Notes: generated by a model from the sequence alone, not told the origin. Positions 56,312-64,000 are shown, counted from the first letter of the stretch. The stretch is DNA of 64,000 bases from Bacteroidales bacterium (GCA_016931575.1 JAFGEO010000118.1:79457-143456), one strand, 5' to 3'. Program-made: numbers and translations.

Positions 56312-56734
56312 CTATTCTCCCTCGTCAGTCACGTCTTTGGGCTTGGTCTTGGGTTTGGATTCATCTTCCGTCTCAACCACAGTCTTTGCCGCTACTTCCT
56401 CTTCTGAGGTATCCTTCGGCTTCGATTTTGGCTTTGGTGCCGGTTTAGCTTTCGGAGCGTCCTTTTTCTTCTCCTCATCTCCAGCCGTGTCTTTTGGCCT
56501 GGTGGCGGGCTTTGGATCCTCCCCTGTTTTTGCTACAGGTTCTGCCTGCTTAGAAAGCTCTTCTGCCACAGCTTTCTTCTTCGTCTCTTTTTCAGGTGCT
56601 TCAGGCTTTTTAGTAACTTGTTTTGAGGCTGTGGGTTTTACGCTTAAAGCTTTGATTTTCTTTTTTCTGCGCCTGACACCGTATGAACCCTGAATAATTT
56701 TTCCTCTCTTGGATTTTTTATCGCCTTTACCCAT
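56312..56734 (-). CDS. Ribosomal small-subunit protein bTHX with long charged C-terminal extension
   Basis: From the ATG at 56734 the protein has 140 residues. The first 30 (MGKGDKKSKRGKIIQGSYGV plus RRRKKK) match the 30S protein THX, which in Thermus is a 26-residue peptide lodged in the 30S head; Bacteroidota forms I recall are also short. The remaining 110 residues are low complexity: K/P/A/E-rich, with repeats such as KPKSKPKDTSEEE and KPKTKPKDVTDEG. The tail is probably disordered. The longer frame opening at 56788 adds 18 residues unlike the family and is not used. An AT-rich stretch upstream may hold the promoter. Confidence 0.82.
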   Translation of the reverse strand: MGKGDKKSKRGKIIQGSYGVRRRKKKIKALSVKPTASKQVTKKPEAPEKETKKKAVAEELSKQAEPVAKTGEDPKPATRPKDTAGDEEKKKDAPKAKPAPKPKSKPKDTSEEEVAAKTVVETEDESKPKTKPKDVTDEGE

Positions 56735-56931
56735 AATTAGATGCTTTAAATAGTTAAGGTGTGCAAAAGTACACTTTTTTTTTGTCACTACATAAGAAAC
56801 ACCTATTTAGATGCTGGGACAAAGTCCCTGGTAATAAAATGGATCCTGATAATTTCTTCAGATTGTTGATGAGAATTCAATAAATTGCATCTTAAAATAG
56901 AGAATAGCCTAAATCCTTCAACCCCCTGTGA

Positions 56932-58659
56932 ATGAAACTACGAATTCCTAACGATTTCAAACAAGCAAAACTGGCCATTGATCAACCTCAGATCGATTAT
57001 GACAGCCTGGTTACCGATCAGCTGATTCTTTTTATTTATGGGCATCCAGTTGATTTTCCTAAAAGAAAATGGTTAAACTGCAACAATCTTGCTGAATACT
57101 ATCGCTCCGGAAAATTGGATTTTATCGATGGTATTGACGGTGTTTTCACATTGATAATACTGGATAAACAACAGGGTAGATTGATTGTGATTACAGACAG
57201 GCTCGGTATTTATACCCCCTTTTATCATCTTGAGGATGAACAACTGTGCATTTCAGACCGTACAGAAGAGCTTAAATCAGAGCTTGCCAGGCCGGAGATT
57301 GACAAAGATACAGTTCTGGAACTTTTAAATCTGGGACTGAAAATTGGCAACAAAACCCTTTACAGAGGTATCCGGGAATTTGAACCTGCCAGAATTTATG
57401 AATTCGGCAAGGATTTTTCCATGAAGGAAAAGGAGTACTGGAGTGTATTTGACCTTCAGCCTTCAGAGAGGATGTCAAAGGAAGATTTTAAGAACTTATT
57501 TAATAGTAACCTGGACGTTATTACAGATTTGGAAGACACTATCCTTCTCCCGATATCCGGAGGGAAAGACACCCGCATGCTCTTATCTGCCATTCTCCAT
57601 AAGAAAGAGAAACTTCATTGCTACACTTTCGGTCCGCCTTATCATAGCGACATCAAAGGGTCTGTGAAGATCTGTAACAGGATTGGTATAAGTCATGATA
57701 TCATTGAAGCGGACATGCAGTTCGGCAGGGAGATTGATTTTAACCGGGACCTGAAAAATATGAACTTAAATGGAATAGGACCTTATTTCTTCAATCTGCT
57801 GGTGAAAAAGGCCCTGATCCGGGAGAAGGATAAAGCCCGACTGGTTCTTCAGGGTGACCTTGGTAACCAGATGTGGCGGCATCATCCTTTTGGAAGGTCT
57901 GTTCCGCAATCTATGGATCCCTCTGAAAATGCAAGTTGGATGTTGAAGAATCTAACCAGGGTGTTATATTTTAAAGGGGATCATAGCTCCAACTATGCAA
58001 ACCTGTATAGCCATTCTTCGATTCAGGACGTAGTGACTCAATTGCAGGAATCCATCCGCCTGGATCTAATGAAACTTAAAGATCCTGAAAAACCTTCAGA
58101 TTATTCAGAGTTTTTCATTTTAAGGACTCTGGCATATAATTTTTACAGCAACATTCTCAAATATATTGGAAGGCATTTCAGGTTATTCGTCTCTCCCCTG
58201 CAAAAGGACCTGCTGCAACAGTTGCACCTTTTAAGCATTGAGGAACGTGTTCGTGGCGGGCATATCGATTATATCATCGCAGAAAATAATAAATTTCTCT
58301 CCACCATGCCCTATTACAATTCCGGGAGGGTGATGAAATACATTAAACTGATTTCCAATTCGGTGAGCCAAAAAATGATCGGGACAAATCTGGTTAATCA
58401 TCCCGAATTGCATAACTATCCCTTGTGGATTAGAAAGTATCATAAGGATTTTTTCTATAGGGTATTAAATCCCGATAAAATGGTTCTGGGAAATTATTTT
58501 AATGCTGATGAATTGAAGAATCAGGTCGGCGCTTTCCTGGAAGAGAAATATTCGATCCTGGGGAAAAACAGAATATTACTGAAGTATTCGAATCAGCATT
58601 TTGTCTATAACCTGTTTTGCCTGGAGCAATGGCTTCAGTTTCATGAACAAAAGAGTTAG
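56932..58659 (+). CDS. Asparagine-synthase-fold protein lacking the glutaminase cysteine
   Basis: 575 residues. The N-terminal 160 have the Ntn glutaminase outline (FIDGIDGVFTLIILDKQQGR, VITDRLGIYTPFYHLEDEQL) but begin M-K-L rather than M-C-G and lack the RHGPD block, so glutamine cannot be the nitrogen source. The synthetase half has the PP-loop PISGGKDTRMLL (209-215) and CYTFGPPYHSDIKGSVKICN. Cysteine-less relatives with known roles include beta-lactam synthetase and lasso-peptide cyclase, which form amides from internal amines. It stands alone on the plus strand apart from a 36-codon ORF just after it. The substrate is unknown. Confidence 0.8.
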   Translation: MKLRIPNDFKQAKLAIDQPQIDYDSLVTDQLILFIYGHPVDFPKRKWLNCNNLAEYYRSGKLDFIDGIDGVFTLIILDKQQGRLIVITDRLGIYTPFYHLEDEQLCISDRTEELKSELARPEIDKDTVLELLNLGLKIGNKTLYRGIREFEPARIYEFGKDFSMKEKEYWSVFDLQPSERMSKEDFKNLFNSNLDVITDLEDTILLPISGGKDTRMLLSAILHKKEKLHCYTFGPPYHSDIKGSVKICNRIGISHDIIEADMQFGREIDFNRDLKNMNLNGIGPYFFNLLVKKALIREKDKARLVLQGDLGNQMWRHHPFGRSVPQSMDPSENASWMLKNLTRVLYFKGDHSSNYANLYSHSSIQDVVTQLQESIRLDLMKLKDPEKPSDYSEFFILRTLAYNFYSNILKYIGRHFRLFVSPLQKDLLQQLHLLSIEERVRGGHIDYIIAENNKFLSTMPYYNSGRVMKYIKLISNSVSQKMIGTNLVNHPELHNYPLWIRKYHKDFFYRVLNPDKMVLGNYFNADELKNQVGAFLEEKYSILGKNRILLKYSNQHFVYNLFCLEQWLQFHEQKS

Positions 58660-58664
58660 TCCCG

Positions 58665-58775
58665 ATGCCAAATTATACTCTGCTTACCAGCAACAGTCCG
58701 GAACTTAAATACGAGAACTACCGGGGCCATAAGCTGGACCGGCAGATGCTCGAATTGCTGAGAGAATTTCTATAG
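58665..58775 (+). CDS. Possible 36-residue peptide downstream of the AsnB-fold gene
   Basis: An ATG frame starting five bases after the stop of the AsnB-fold gene. It encodes a short hydrophilic peptide beginning MPNYTLLTSNSPELKYENYR and ending in a leucine-rich amphipathic stretch (LDRQMLELLREFL). No Shine-Dalgarno-like sequence and no homology that I recognise. It could be a real small protein, a substrate of the upstream enzyme, a gene remnant or chance. Confidence 0.3.
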   Translation: MPNYTLLTSNSPELKYENYRGHKLDRQMLELLREFL

Positions 58776-58819
58776 GTGCTTCTTCATGCTCTCCCGGCCC
58801 ATCTCCCCGGGAAATCCTG

Positions 58820-59482
58820 CTAACTTCTTTTCTTAATAAACCGGAACGACCAGTACACAATAGCCAGGAAAACAAACATAAATAAGGTCATACCCCATGT
58901 TTCCGGGTGCTGAAACGGATTGGCCACTCTGTCGCCGATATCAAACAGAATGGCATGCGGCTGGGTCACAATATCCCAGCTGTTCCAGCGCAAATATCTT
59001 CCGACGTAGATACCAAAGCTCCCGAACATCAATAGCAGCATAGAAATTGTAATTGCCATCTTTTTGCTTATAAGCTTGCTTAGGAATTCTTCAATATCCC
59101 AAAGACTCATAAATCCAAACAGAAGGCCCGTCCATGCATAGGAAAGGATGAGTACCAAATCAAACCAGATGGGCATGGAATCATTTGACCGGATGTGGAA
59201 TAAATCAGTAAGAATATAAGGTGCGTTGGGAAAAAAGAGCAGCCAGGAAGGTATCAGACCAAAGAGTATATACTTTCGCTTCTGAAGGGAAGGGAAGACA
59301 ATGAAAATGGAACTTAAAAGCCAGGGGAGGAAGGCTAAGAAAAGGTTCCAGTTTAAAAACAGAAAGTACATGGTTCCGGAATAGACAGCTCTGAAAATGT
59401 ACAGGCCGAAGCATAATGCACTCAGGCTGCCCAGGAAAATGGTTTCATTGAACCGTCCGGATTGTTTTATTTGTTTAAACAT
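58820..59482 (-). CDS. DUF1361 membrane protein
   Basis: 220 residues with about 6 hydrophobic segments. The block FGLIPSWLLFFPNAPYILTDLFHI is the DUF1361 signature, with conserved N-A-P-Y and T-D-L-x-H-I, and FDLVLILSYAWTGLLFGFMSL follows. The family is of unknown function. It is the last gene of a leftward group with the DUF4153 protein (50 bases apart) and perhaps the HTH regulator. The C-terminus is short and basic (FRFIKKRS). Confidence 0.88.
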   Translation of the reverse strand: MFKQIKQSGRFNETIFLGSLSALCFGLYIFRAVYSGTMYFLFLNWNLFLAFLPWLLSSIFIVFPSLQKRKYILFGLIPSWLLFFPNAPYILTDLFHIRSNDSMPIWFDLVLILSYAWTGLLFGFMSLWDIEEFLSKLISKKMAITISMLLLMFGSFGIYVGRYLRWNSWDIVTQPHAILFDIGDRVANPFQHPETWGMTLFMFVFLAIVYWSFRFIKKRS

Positions 59483-59532
59483 GTAAGTTGTTGTTAGATG
59501 AATTTATGCTATAAAGTTAAACAAAGCCCTGG

Positions 59533-60909
59533 CTAAGGGGCTTCTTTGTATTGATTTAAATATAGATTCCAGCTTCGCCAACCGGTTTCATCTGCTTGCT
59601 TTCTGAGATCCTGGATGCGTTCTTCAGTCCGGGGACCATATTCAGCATACTGTTTGTTTTCATCGATATATTCCTTGAGCATATGGAGATCCGGGTGAGG
59701 CAAACTAAGAACGTACTCTATATCTGCAAACTGAGCATAATTGAGGTTGCAGGCAGTAATCATCCGGTCGTAGGGCAGCATTGCCATCAGCAGAAACATC
59801 AGGTAGGCATACAGGGACAAGCGATTAAAAAACAACCAGTTACTAAGGAGGGTGCGAACTTTATTTAGTGAGAGTACCAACCCGATAAGTACGCATGCAA
59901 CAAAAAGAAATACTGCAATTCTTTTATAGGTTAAACCGTAGGCCTCAACATACAGGAAGTTTTTATACGCGGTTATGAGCGCAAGTAAGATGTTTTGTCC
60001 GATCCAGAAATAGCTTATTTTCATCAGGCTTCTGACTTTTTCGTGAAAATTAACCTGTCCCCGGAAAAAATAGACAATTAATGCCACGGCCAGACCCATA
60101 GCCAGGATCAGGGTATAGAATCCCTGGTGTACATAATCCTTGTACGTGAATCCCTCCGGCAATTCCCCGCTAAGAATGACGATTAAATCAAGCAGGTTCA
60201 CAATGGCCAGAATCACGGATACGGACCAAAAACTGATGCTGGCGATCTTATGTTCTTGTTGATCTCTCTGGGAAAGGCTTCCCGGTTCAATCTTCGATTT
60301 CAGGAAGGAAAGCCTGGCGATCCGCTTATTCTTTCGAAAGCTAATCATTCCATAGAGCACGGCATAGAGGAATAGGGTAAGCATGATGAAACCAAATTCC
60401 AGAAAGGAAAGGTCAATTTTCTTCATCAGCTTTCCAAACAGGGGGTTACCATTTAAATAGAGCAGAACAAAGATGAGAATGATTATCCCGGAGATAATGT
60501 AAATCCAGACATTCGGTAGCTTTTCTTTCTTTGTAGCAGGTGTGTTTTCTTCAAGACGTCTGAAAAATGAATTCAGATGACTCTCAACAAGGGAGGATAT
60601 CGCATGAAACAGCACCATCAGCGGTTGGCAATCCAGCACAACACTGCTCCACATCAACAGGTATGCCAGCATCCAGATCAGGAATGTTATTGCCTGAGGA
60701 TAAAGCATAATCATCGCTGAACACACCAGGGGAGGTACAACTGCCATAAGGCGCTTCATCAGGGATGTATCCCTATATCGCAACATTACCAGTGTTGCTG
60801 ATATTCCTGTAAAGAGGAAAATGTTTATACCAGGTTCCTGTTTGTAAAATAAGCTCGATCCGATAATTGCAAGGATGAGCGTCAAAACCGAATTTCCTAT
60901 TTTCTTCAT
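59533..60909 (-). CDS. DUF4153/DUF4173-type membrane protein
   Basis: 458 residues with about 11 hydrophobic segments and short loops. The family signature is best in the C-terminal part (RLSLYAYLMFLLMAMLPYDR, then NYAQFADIEYVLSLPHPDL). A palindromic operator TACTTTG-N5-CAAAGTA lies 20-38 bases upstream of its start, matching a site before the first gene of the neighbouring regulator pair, so it is probably controlled by that regulator. Function unknown; related proteins accompany small winged-helix regulators in Bacteroidota. Confidence 0.82.
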   Translation of the reverse strand: MKKIGNSVLTLILAIIGSSLFYKQEPGINIFLFTGISATLVMLRYRDTSLMKRLMAVVPPLVCSAMIMLYPQAITFLIWMLAYLLMWSSVVLDCQPLMVLFHAISSLVESHLNSFFRRLEENTPATKKEKLPNVWIYIISGIIILIFVLLYLNGNPLFGKLMKKIDLSFLEFGFIMLTLFLYAVLYGMISFRKNKRIARLSFLKSKIEPGSLSQRDQQEHKIASISFWSVSVILAIVNLLDLIVILSGELPEGFTYKDYVHQGFYTLILAMGLAVALIVYFFRGQVNFHEKVRSLMKISYFWIGQNILLALITAYKNFLYVEAYGLTYKRIAVFLFVACVLIGLVLSLNKVRTLLSNWLFFNRLSLYAYLMFLLMAMLPYDRMITACNLNYAQFADIEYVLSLPHPDLHMLKEYIDENKQYAEYGPRTEERIQDLRKQADETGWRSWNLYLNQYKEAP

Positions 60910-60928
60910 AATTTTTAAGTTTAGAAAG

Positions 60929-60947
60929 TACTTTGAAACACAAAGTA
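60929..60947. promoter_or_regulatory. Palindromic operator before the DUF4153 gene
   Basis: TACTTTG (60929-60935) and CAAAGTA (60941-60947) are perfect inverted arms around AAACA. A near-copy occurs at 61871-61887. Lying between the HTH gene and the DUF4153 gene, it could act on the downstream promoter. Confidence 0.6.
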
Positions 60948-60962
60948 TATAATTAAAAAAAA

Positions 60963-61259
60963 TTAGCTTCCTTTAATAAGGTTTTCAAGTGCATCCAAAT
61001 GATCCTGAAACGCTTTCCGGCCAGCCGGGCTTACGTCGTAGGTAGTATGAGGCTTTCTGTCTATAAATGATTTATCTACACGGATATACTCAACTTTTTC
61101 TAATGCTTTCAGATGGCTGGCCAGGTTACCGTCAGTAACATCCAGCAATTCCTTCAGGCGGTTGTAGCTAACCCTTTCATTGACAATCAAAATGGACATG
61201 ATTCCCAGTCGGATACGATTTTCAAATGCTTTATTTAAATGGTGTACGATATGTTTCAT
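60963..61259 (-). CDS. Winged-helix transcriptional regulator (HTH_34 / MarR-like)
   Basis: 98 residues, a single DNA-binding domain: FENRIRLGIMSILIVNERVS, YNRLKELLDVTDGNLASHLK (recognition helix region) and the wing DRKPHTTYDVSPAGRKAF. This fits the small PF13601-type regulators, which act as dimers. Its start overlaps the end of the membrane-protein gene by four bases, so the two are translationally coupled. The palindromes at 60929 and 61871, one in front of the pair and one in front of the next gene, are the natural targets, implying autoregulation. Confidence 0.88.
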   Translation of the reverse strand: MKHIVHHLNKAFENRIRLGIMSILIVNERVSYNRLKELLDVTDGNLASHLKALEKVEYIRVDKSFIDRKPHTTYDVSPAGRKAFQDHLDALENLIKGS

Positions 61260-61861
61260 ACACGATCGTATTTGAAATACATATAAATCCCGTAAATTAC
61301 ATGGAACAATCCAAAACCGGCTACCCAGAAAATCAGACCGTAACCGATAAAAAAGGCGTTAATCAGGCCCAGACCTATTTCCAGGAAACCGAGTTGACGA
61401 ATGGTTGGGAAGGTATATTTACTGGTATTTACCAGGGCCAGTCCGTAAAAGATCAGGGTAGTGGGGGCAACAAGACCAATAATCCCTTCATGGATCAGGG
61501 CGAGGGAGAAAATCCCACCAGTAAGAAGAGGAATACAGAGATTTAGAATGGCATTTTTCGCCGATTCATCCCACATTTTTACTCCGGCATGCCTGGCTTT
61601 TCTCAAGCTTAACAAAAAAGCTGTCAACAGGGCCAGGATCAGCGTGACCACAGCGATCATGACCAGGACAACACGGTCTGTTTTGCCATCCGGTGTAAAA
61701 TATTCGAGTTTCCCCAGGTAGAGATATGCGATCAATCCGGCAAGAATTGCATATATTCCGGCAAATAAACCCGATAATCCACTTAATGACAGAAAACGAA
61801 CCGACCGGTTCATCATTTTACGGATATCCTGCAGGGCATCTAATTGTTCTTTTGTGTCCAT
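61256..61861 (-). CDS. Small polytopic membrane protein paired with the HTH regulator
   Basis: 201 residues from the ATG at 61861; an earlier in-frame start at 61885 would run through the operator and is rejected. An N-terminal helix (MDTKEQLDALQDIRKMMNRS) is followed by about six membrane segments, for example LSGLFAGIYAILAGLIAYLY and DRVVLVMIAVVTLILALLTA. No catalytic motif is visible. Coupling to a one-domain regulator suggests it senses or is the target of that regulation. Proteins of this layout are common next to HTH_34 regulators in Bacteroidota; function unknown. Confidence 0.8.
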   Translation of the reverse strand: MDTKEQLDALQDIRKMMNRSVRFLSLSGLSGLFAGIYAILAGLIAYLYLGKLEYFTPDGKTDRVVLVMIAVVTLILALLTAFLLSLRKARHAGVKMWDESAKNAILNLCIPLLTGGIFSLALIHEGIIGLVAPTTLIFYGLALVNTSKYTFPTIRQLGFLEIGLGLINAFFIGYGLIFWVAGFGLFHVIYGIYMYFKYDRV

Positions 61862-61870
61862 AATTAAAAG

Positions 61871-61887
61871 TACTTTGAAATACAAAG
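61871..61887. promoter_or_regulatory. Second copy of the TACTTTG-type operator, before the membrane-protein gene
   Basis: TACTTTG-AAATA-CAAAG, followed by CTA instead of TA: five of seven arm positions pair. It lies 10-26 bases upstream of the start of the first gene of the regulator operon and shares 16 of its 17 bases with the 60929 site. Confidence 0.6.
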
Positions 61888-62020
61888 CTAATAGTTATTT
61901 TTTAATTTCCAAATTAGTGAGCCAGTATGGGCAGAAAAAAAATTTAAACAGTTCACATTGAAATCGACATCAGCTTCCGGATCCAAAATTTCAAGTTGCA
62001 GGAGCAAGTCAGCTACAAGC

Positions 62021-62618
62021 TCATTGCATGCTGATTGACAAGCTTAGAGCCGGCTGTACAAGATAATAACTAGGGGTTGAACTGATATAGCACTCATTCC
62101 AGATAGGGATCTGGTAGGTAATTCCAGAATTCAGATCGCCAAAATCCATGCTTATTCCGGGTAGAAGATAGCCAAGGATATCGTGATCAAATGAGTCAGT
62201 ATTTGTGCTGTTTAGAAGTTCCTGACTGCTTTCATGAGGTATATCTTTACTCTTCCAGATTTCATAGTCATAGCCCGCTCCCAGCCAGATCCTGAGACCG
62301 GAAAAGAAATGAACCCCGAAATAGAAGGGGACGCTGAATTTAGTCAATCCGGGACAAGTCCACTCTATAGCTGAATTGTACAGGCTTATCGAACCTTTGT
62401 TGAAATAGGAAGGGGTTATTTGAATAAAGTATTTTGAGAAATCATACCGAAGGAAAATTCCGCCCCGATAGTTAAATACGGGTGATTTTATGCTATAATG
62501 CAGGTCTGAGGGGGCCTGTACGATTGTTGGCCCCCACCGGCAGTTATTCCAAGTTTAAATTGGGCAGACAGGCATAGGGGAGTGCTGCCAGGATCATGAT
62601 CATCAAATTTCGTTTCAT
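62021..62618 (-). pseudogene. PorT-like outer-membrane beta-barrel gene with two frameshifts
   Basis: The ATG at 62618 follows an AGGAG ribosome-binding site and opens a signal peptide (MKRNLMIMILAALP), but the frame stops after 24 codons. Shifting by one base after the C4 run (62577-62580 on the plus strand is GGGG) gives LCLSAQFKLGITAGGG. A second one-base shift at the G5 run (62531-62535) gives PTIVQAPSDLHYSIKSPVFN, then a barrel-like sequence to the stop at 62021 (FGVHFFSGLRIWLGAGYDYE, YYLVQPALSLSISMQ). Adding one base to each run restores about 199 residues: a secreted 8-stranded-barrel type protein. Either a true pseudogene or two assembly errors. It starts five bases after the caspase-like gene. 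Confidence 0.8.
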
Positions 62619-62623
62619 AGCTC

Positions 62624-64000
62624 CTATTTTAAGATGAATAGAAAGTCACCCCCTTCATCACCGGCTTCCCTGATCTCACCAAACTGGGGAACCTGATTGG
62701 CAGGGCTGTTGTTAATAACGGCAATTTTGAAACTGGCAAACAACTGCTCCGCAGTGAGGTAAGGGAGTTGGTTTTCTGTGAGCCTGTTAATTAAATAGAA
62801 AAAGAAAACGCTCTTATCCGGAACAGTGGTCATGGCCCCGGCAGTCATGGCTTTCCGGCTTGGCAATTTGTATAATTGGTAAGTGGCCGGTGAAACCTCG
62901 TTAAAAGCATCCCGTGTTTTGAAGATACCCCCGCTAAAGCAGGCATCCGCAATTAAGAGTGTGTGGTGCGACTTGATCCCATGGATATAGTCGCGTAACT
63001 CACTATTAGAAAACCAGTTAACCCTGTTTTTTAAAGTGGCGTCAGAGGGTATCCAGTAGCCCTTCTCAAGGGTTTCGTCCCAATGACCATGTCCGGAGTA
63101 AAAGATCAGCAGGTTGTCAAGAGGACCTACGGTGCCCGAAAGGAGATCCAAAGCCGCTATGATTTCAGCGCGGGTGGGATTTTCCAGGAAGATCATCTCA
63201 CTTTCATAGAAATCATACCGGGTAAGCAGGGTATAAGTTAATTTCCTGGCATCGTTTATTGGTTCGTTGAGGTCGTTCACATCGGGCGACTGGTATTCAT
63301 TTTCCGCTATGATCAGGGCATAATTCTTGGATTGTTCCCTGACAGCATTGAAAATCTCCACCATTTCCGGACTTACGGAGGGTGTTTCTGCGGAAGGAAT
63401 GTTATTATTATCCACATAGTTACCAGCCGGCGAATAGGAAGCAGTGGAGGAAGAGGTCGGGCCTGAACCGGAATTTGAACCACCGGCTCCAAGAGTGAAA
63501 TATTTATAGTATCCAGGGTATTCGCTGACTCGCTGCTCCAATACAAGGCTCAGGGATTGTTTGAATTTATCCGGATCCGGTTTTGTTTCGGTCTTATCCA
63601 TTTCTGAATAAAAGGAGCATATATAGGTGAGTGCATTTTTAATCCCTTCACTTTCAAAAGATTTCAGCAGGGCCTGGTGAAAGATCTCTGCATCATATTC
63701 ATGCTGGCTCACCGAACCCAGTTCGCTCTTAATGCTTTTCCGGTAGTCTATGATTTCTGTAAACTTCTTTTCTGCAACAACTGCTCCTGAAGTATTAAAG
63801 ATCTTTACCAGGTAATAAACCTCCGGTGAAAGATTCAAATTATTGAACCTGTAATAGGGATAGTCATTATTCAGGATGCTGAGGCCGCATGAAAGATCCA
63901 CAAATATATCACTGCTTTTACTCATGTCGTCCATCGGTGCAACCGTGTTGCTCAACCCAACTCCGGGACATGCAGAAGTATATAGTTTCCGCAGTTTGAT
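62624..64000 (-). CDS. Caspase-like (peptidase C14) protein, possibly truncated at the right edge
   Basis: The caspase fold is in the C-terminal half. It starts KNYALIIAENEYQSPDVNDL, with the catalytic histidine in LLIFYSGHGHWDE (codon near 63090) and the catalytic cysteine in LLIADACFSGG (codon near 62940). The substrate-loop region GYWIPSDATLKNRVNWFSNS is typical of bacterial orthocaspase-like proteins. The N-terminal part (IFVDLSCGLSILNNDYPYYR onward) is of unknown fold and is joined by a G/S-rich linker (GAGGSNSGSGPTSSSTAS). The frame stays open to base 64000. A TTG at 63955 and ATGs at 63934 and 63925 are possible starts, so the N-terminus is unresolved. Confidence 0.82.
   Translation of the reverse strand: MKLRKLYTSACPGVGLSNTVAPMDDMSKSSDIFVDLSCGLSILNNDYPYYRFNNLNLSPEVYYLVKIFNTSGAVVAEKKFTEIIDYRKSIKSELGSVSQHEYDAEIFHQALLKSFESEGIKNALTYICSFYSEMDKTETKPDPDKFKQSLSLVLEQRVSEYPGYYKYFTLGAGGSNSGSGPTSSSTASYSPAGNYVDNNNIPSAETPSVSPEMVEIFNAVREQSKNYALIIAENEYQSPDVNDLNEPINDARKLTYTLLTRYDFYESEMIFLENPTRAEIIAALDLLSGTVGPLDNLLIFYSGHGHWDETLEKGYWIPSDATLKNRVNWFSNSELRDYIHGIKSHHTLLIADACFSGGIFKTRDAFNEVSPATYQLYKLPSRKAMTAGAMTTVPDKSVFFFYLINRLTENQLPYLTAEQLFASFKIAVINNSPANQVPQFGEIREAGDEGGDFLFILK

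Noticed and set aside
58665-58775. Lasso-peptide precursor next to a cyclase-like AsnB protein
   Set aside because: No threonine two residues before a glycine core start, no B1/B2 leader-binding or protease genes nearby; only the bare possibility of a substrate peptide is kept.
1-64000. Mobile element, phage or CRISPR
   Set aside because: No transposase, integrase, phage structural gene, repeat-spacer array or terminal inverted repeats were seen; the locus has no tRNA-linked boundary in view.

Overview
The window looks like a chromosomal segment of a member of the Bacteroidota, probably a free-living polysaccharide-degrading Bacteroidia. The evidence is a type IX secretion (T9SS) type A C-terminal sorting domain, a ribosomal protein of the bTHX type, a periplasmic beta-propeller sensor, a Nudix-type AraR regulator, a DUF2027/Smr protein, a PorT-like outer-membrane barrel and many lipoproteins and secreted carbohydrate enzymes. 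No tRNA, rRNA, insertion sequence, phage gene or CRISPR array was seen.

Layout. (1) 1-8.1 kb: mixed housekeeping. It holds the N-terminal part of a propeller sensor that runs off the left edge, a serine beta-lactamase-fold hydrolase, a secreted MsrB, a threonine aldolase, QueA, a DUF2027-Smr protein and the RNase P RNA gene rnpB. rnpB carries a GC-rich palindrome in a variable helix and is followed by a hairpin terminator. (2) 8.1-22.3 kb: an arabinose / hemicellulose locus. A plus-strand GH3 and SGNH-esterase pair converges on a minus-strand operon araA - SSS symporter - araD - GH51 arabinofuranosidase - araB - galM - araR. GH51 and GH3 would release arabinose, the symporter would import it, and AraA/AraB/AraD would feed xylulose 5-phosphate to the pentose phosphate pathway. 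A 7-5-7 palindrome upstream of araA is a candidate AraR operator, and a hairpin overlapping the end of araR is the likely operon terminator.

(3) 22.7-54.2 kb: a large exopolysaccharide locus. Read from 54.2 kb leftwards it gives Wza-like exporter, Wzc-like tyrosine kinase, Wzy-like polymerase, Wzx flippase, sulfotransferase, six glycosyltransferases, an ATP-grasp ligase, a polysaccharide deacetylase and a membrane protein of unknown family. A large T9SS-exported beta-helix/FN3 protein follows. At the left end are the initiating sugar phosphotransferase, a GT39-like membrane protein, a GNAT protein and an SGNH lipoprotein. Embedded there is a compact five-gene minus-strand cassette: carrier protein, glutamine-dependent amidotransferase (AsnB type), NadE-like ligase, AMP-forming acyl ligase and a PrmC-like methyltransferase. 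I infer that it makes a carrier-bound amidated, possibly N-methylated, acyl group for the polysaccharide; this is the most interesting system in the window.

(4) 54.4-64 kb: typA, a bTHX protein with a long charged extension, an AsnB-fold protein lacking the glutaminase cysteine followed by a 36-residue ORF, and a regulator-membrane protein operon with two copies of a TACTTTG-N5-CAAAGTA-type operator. The window ends with a PorT-like barrel gene broken by two homopolymer frameshifts and a caspase-like protein that may run off the right edge. All calls come from reading the sequence; no homology search was run.
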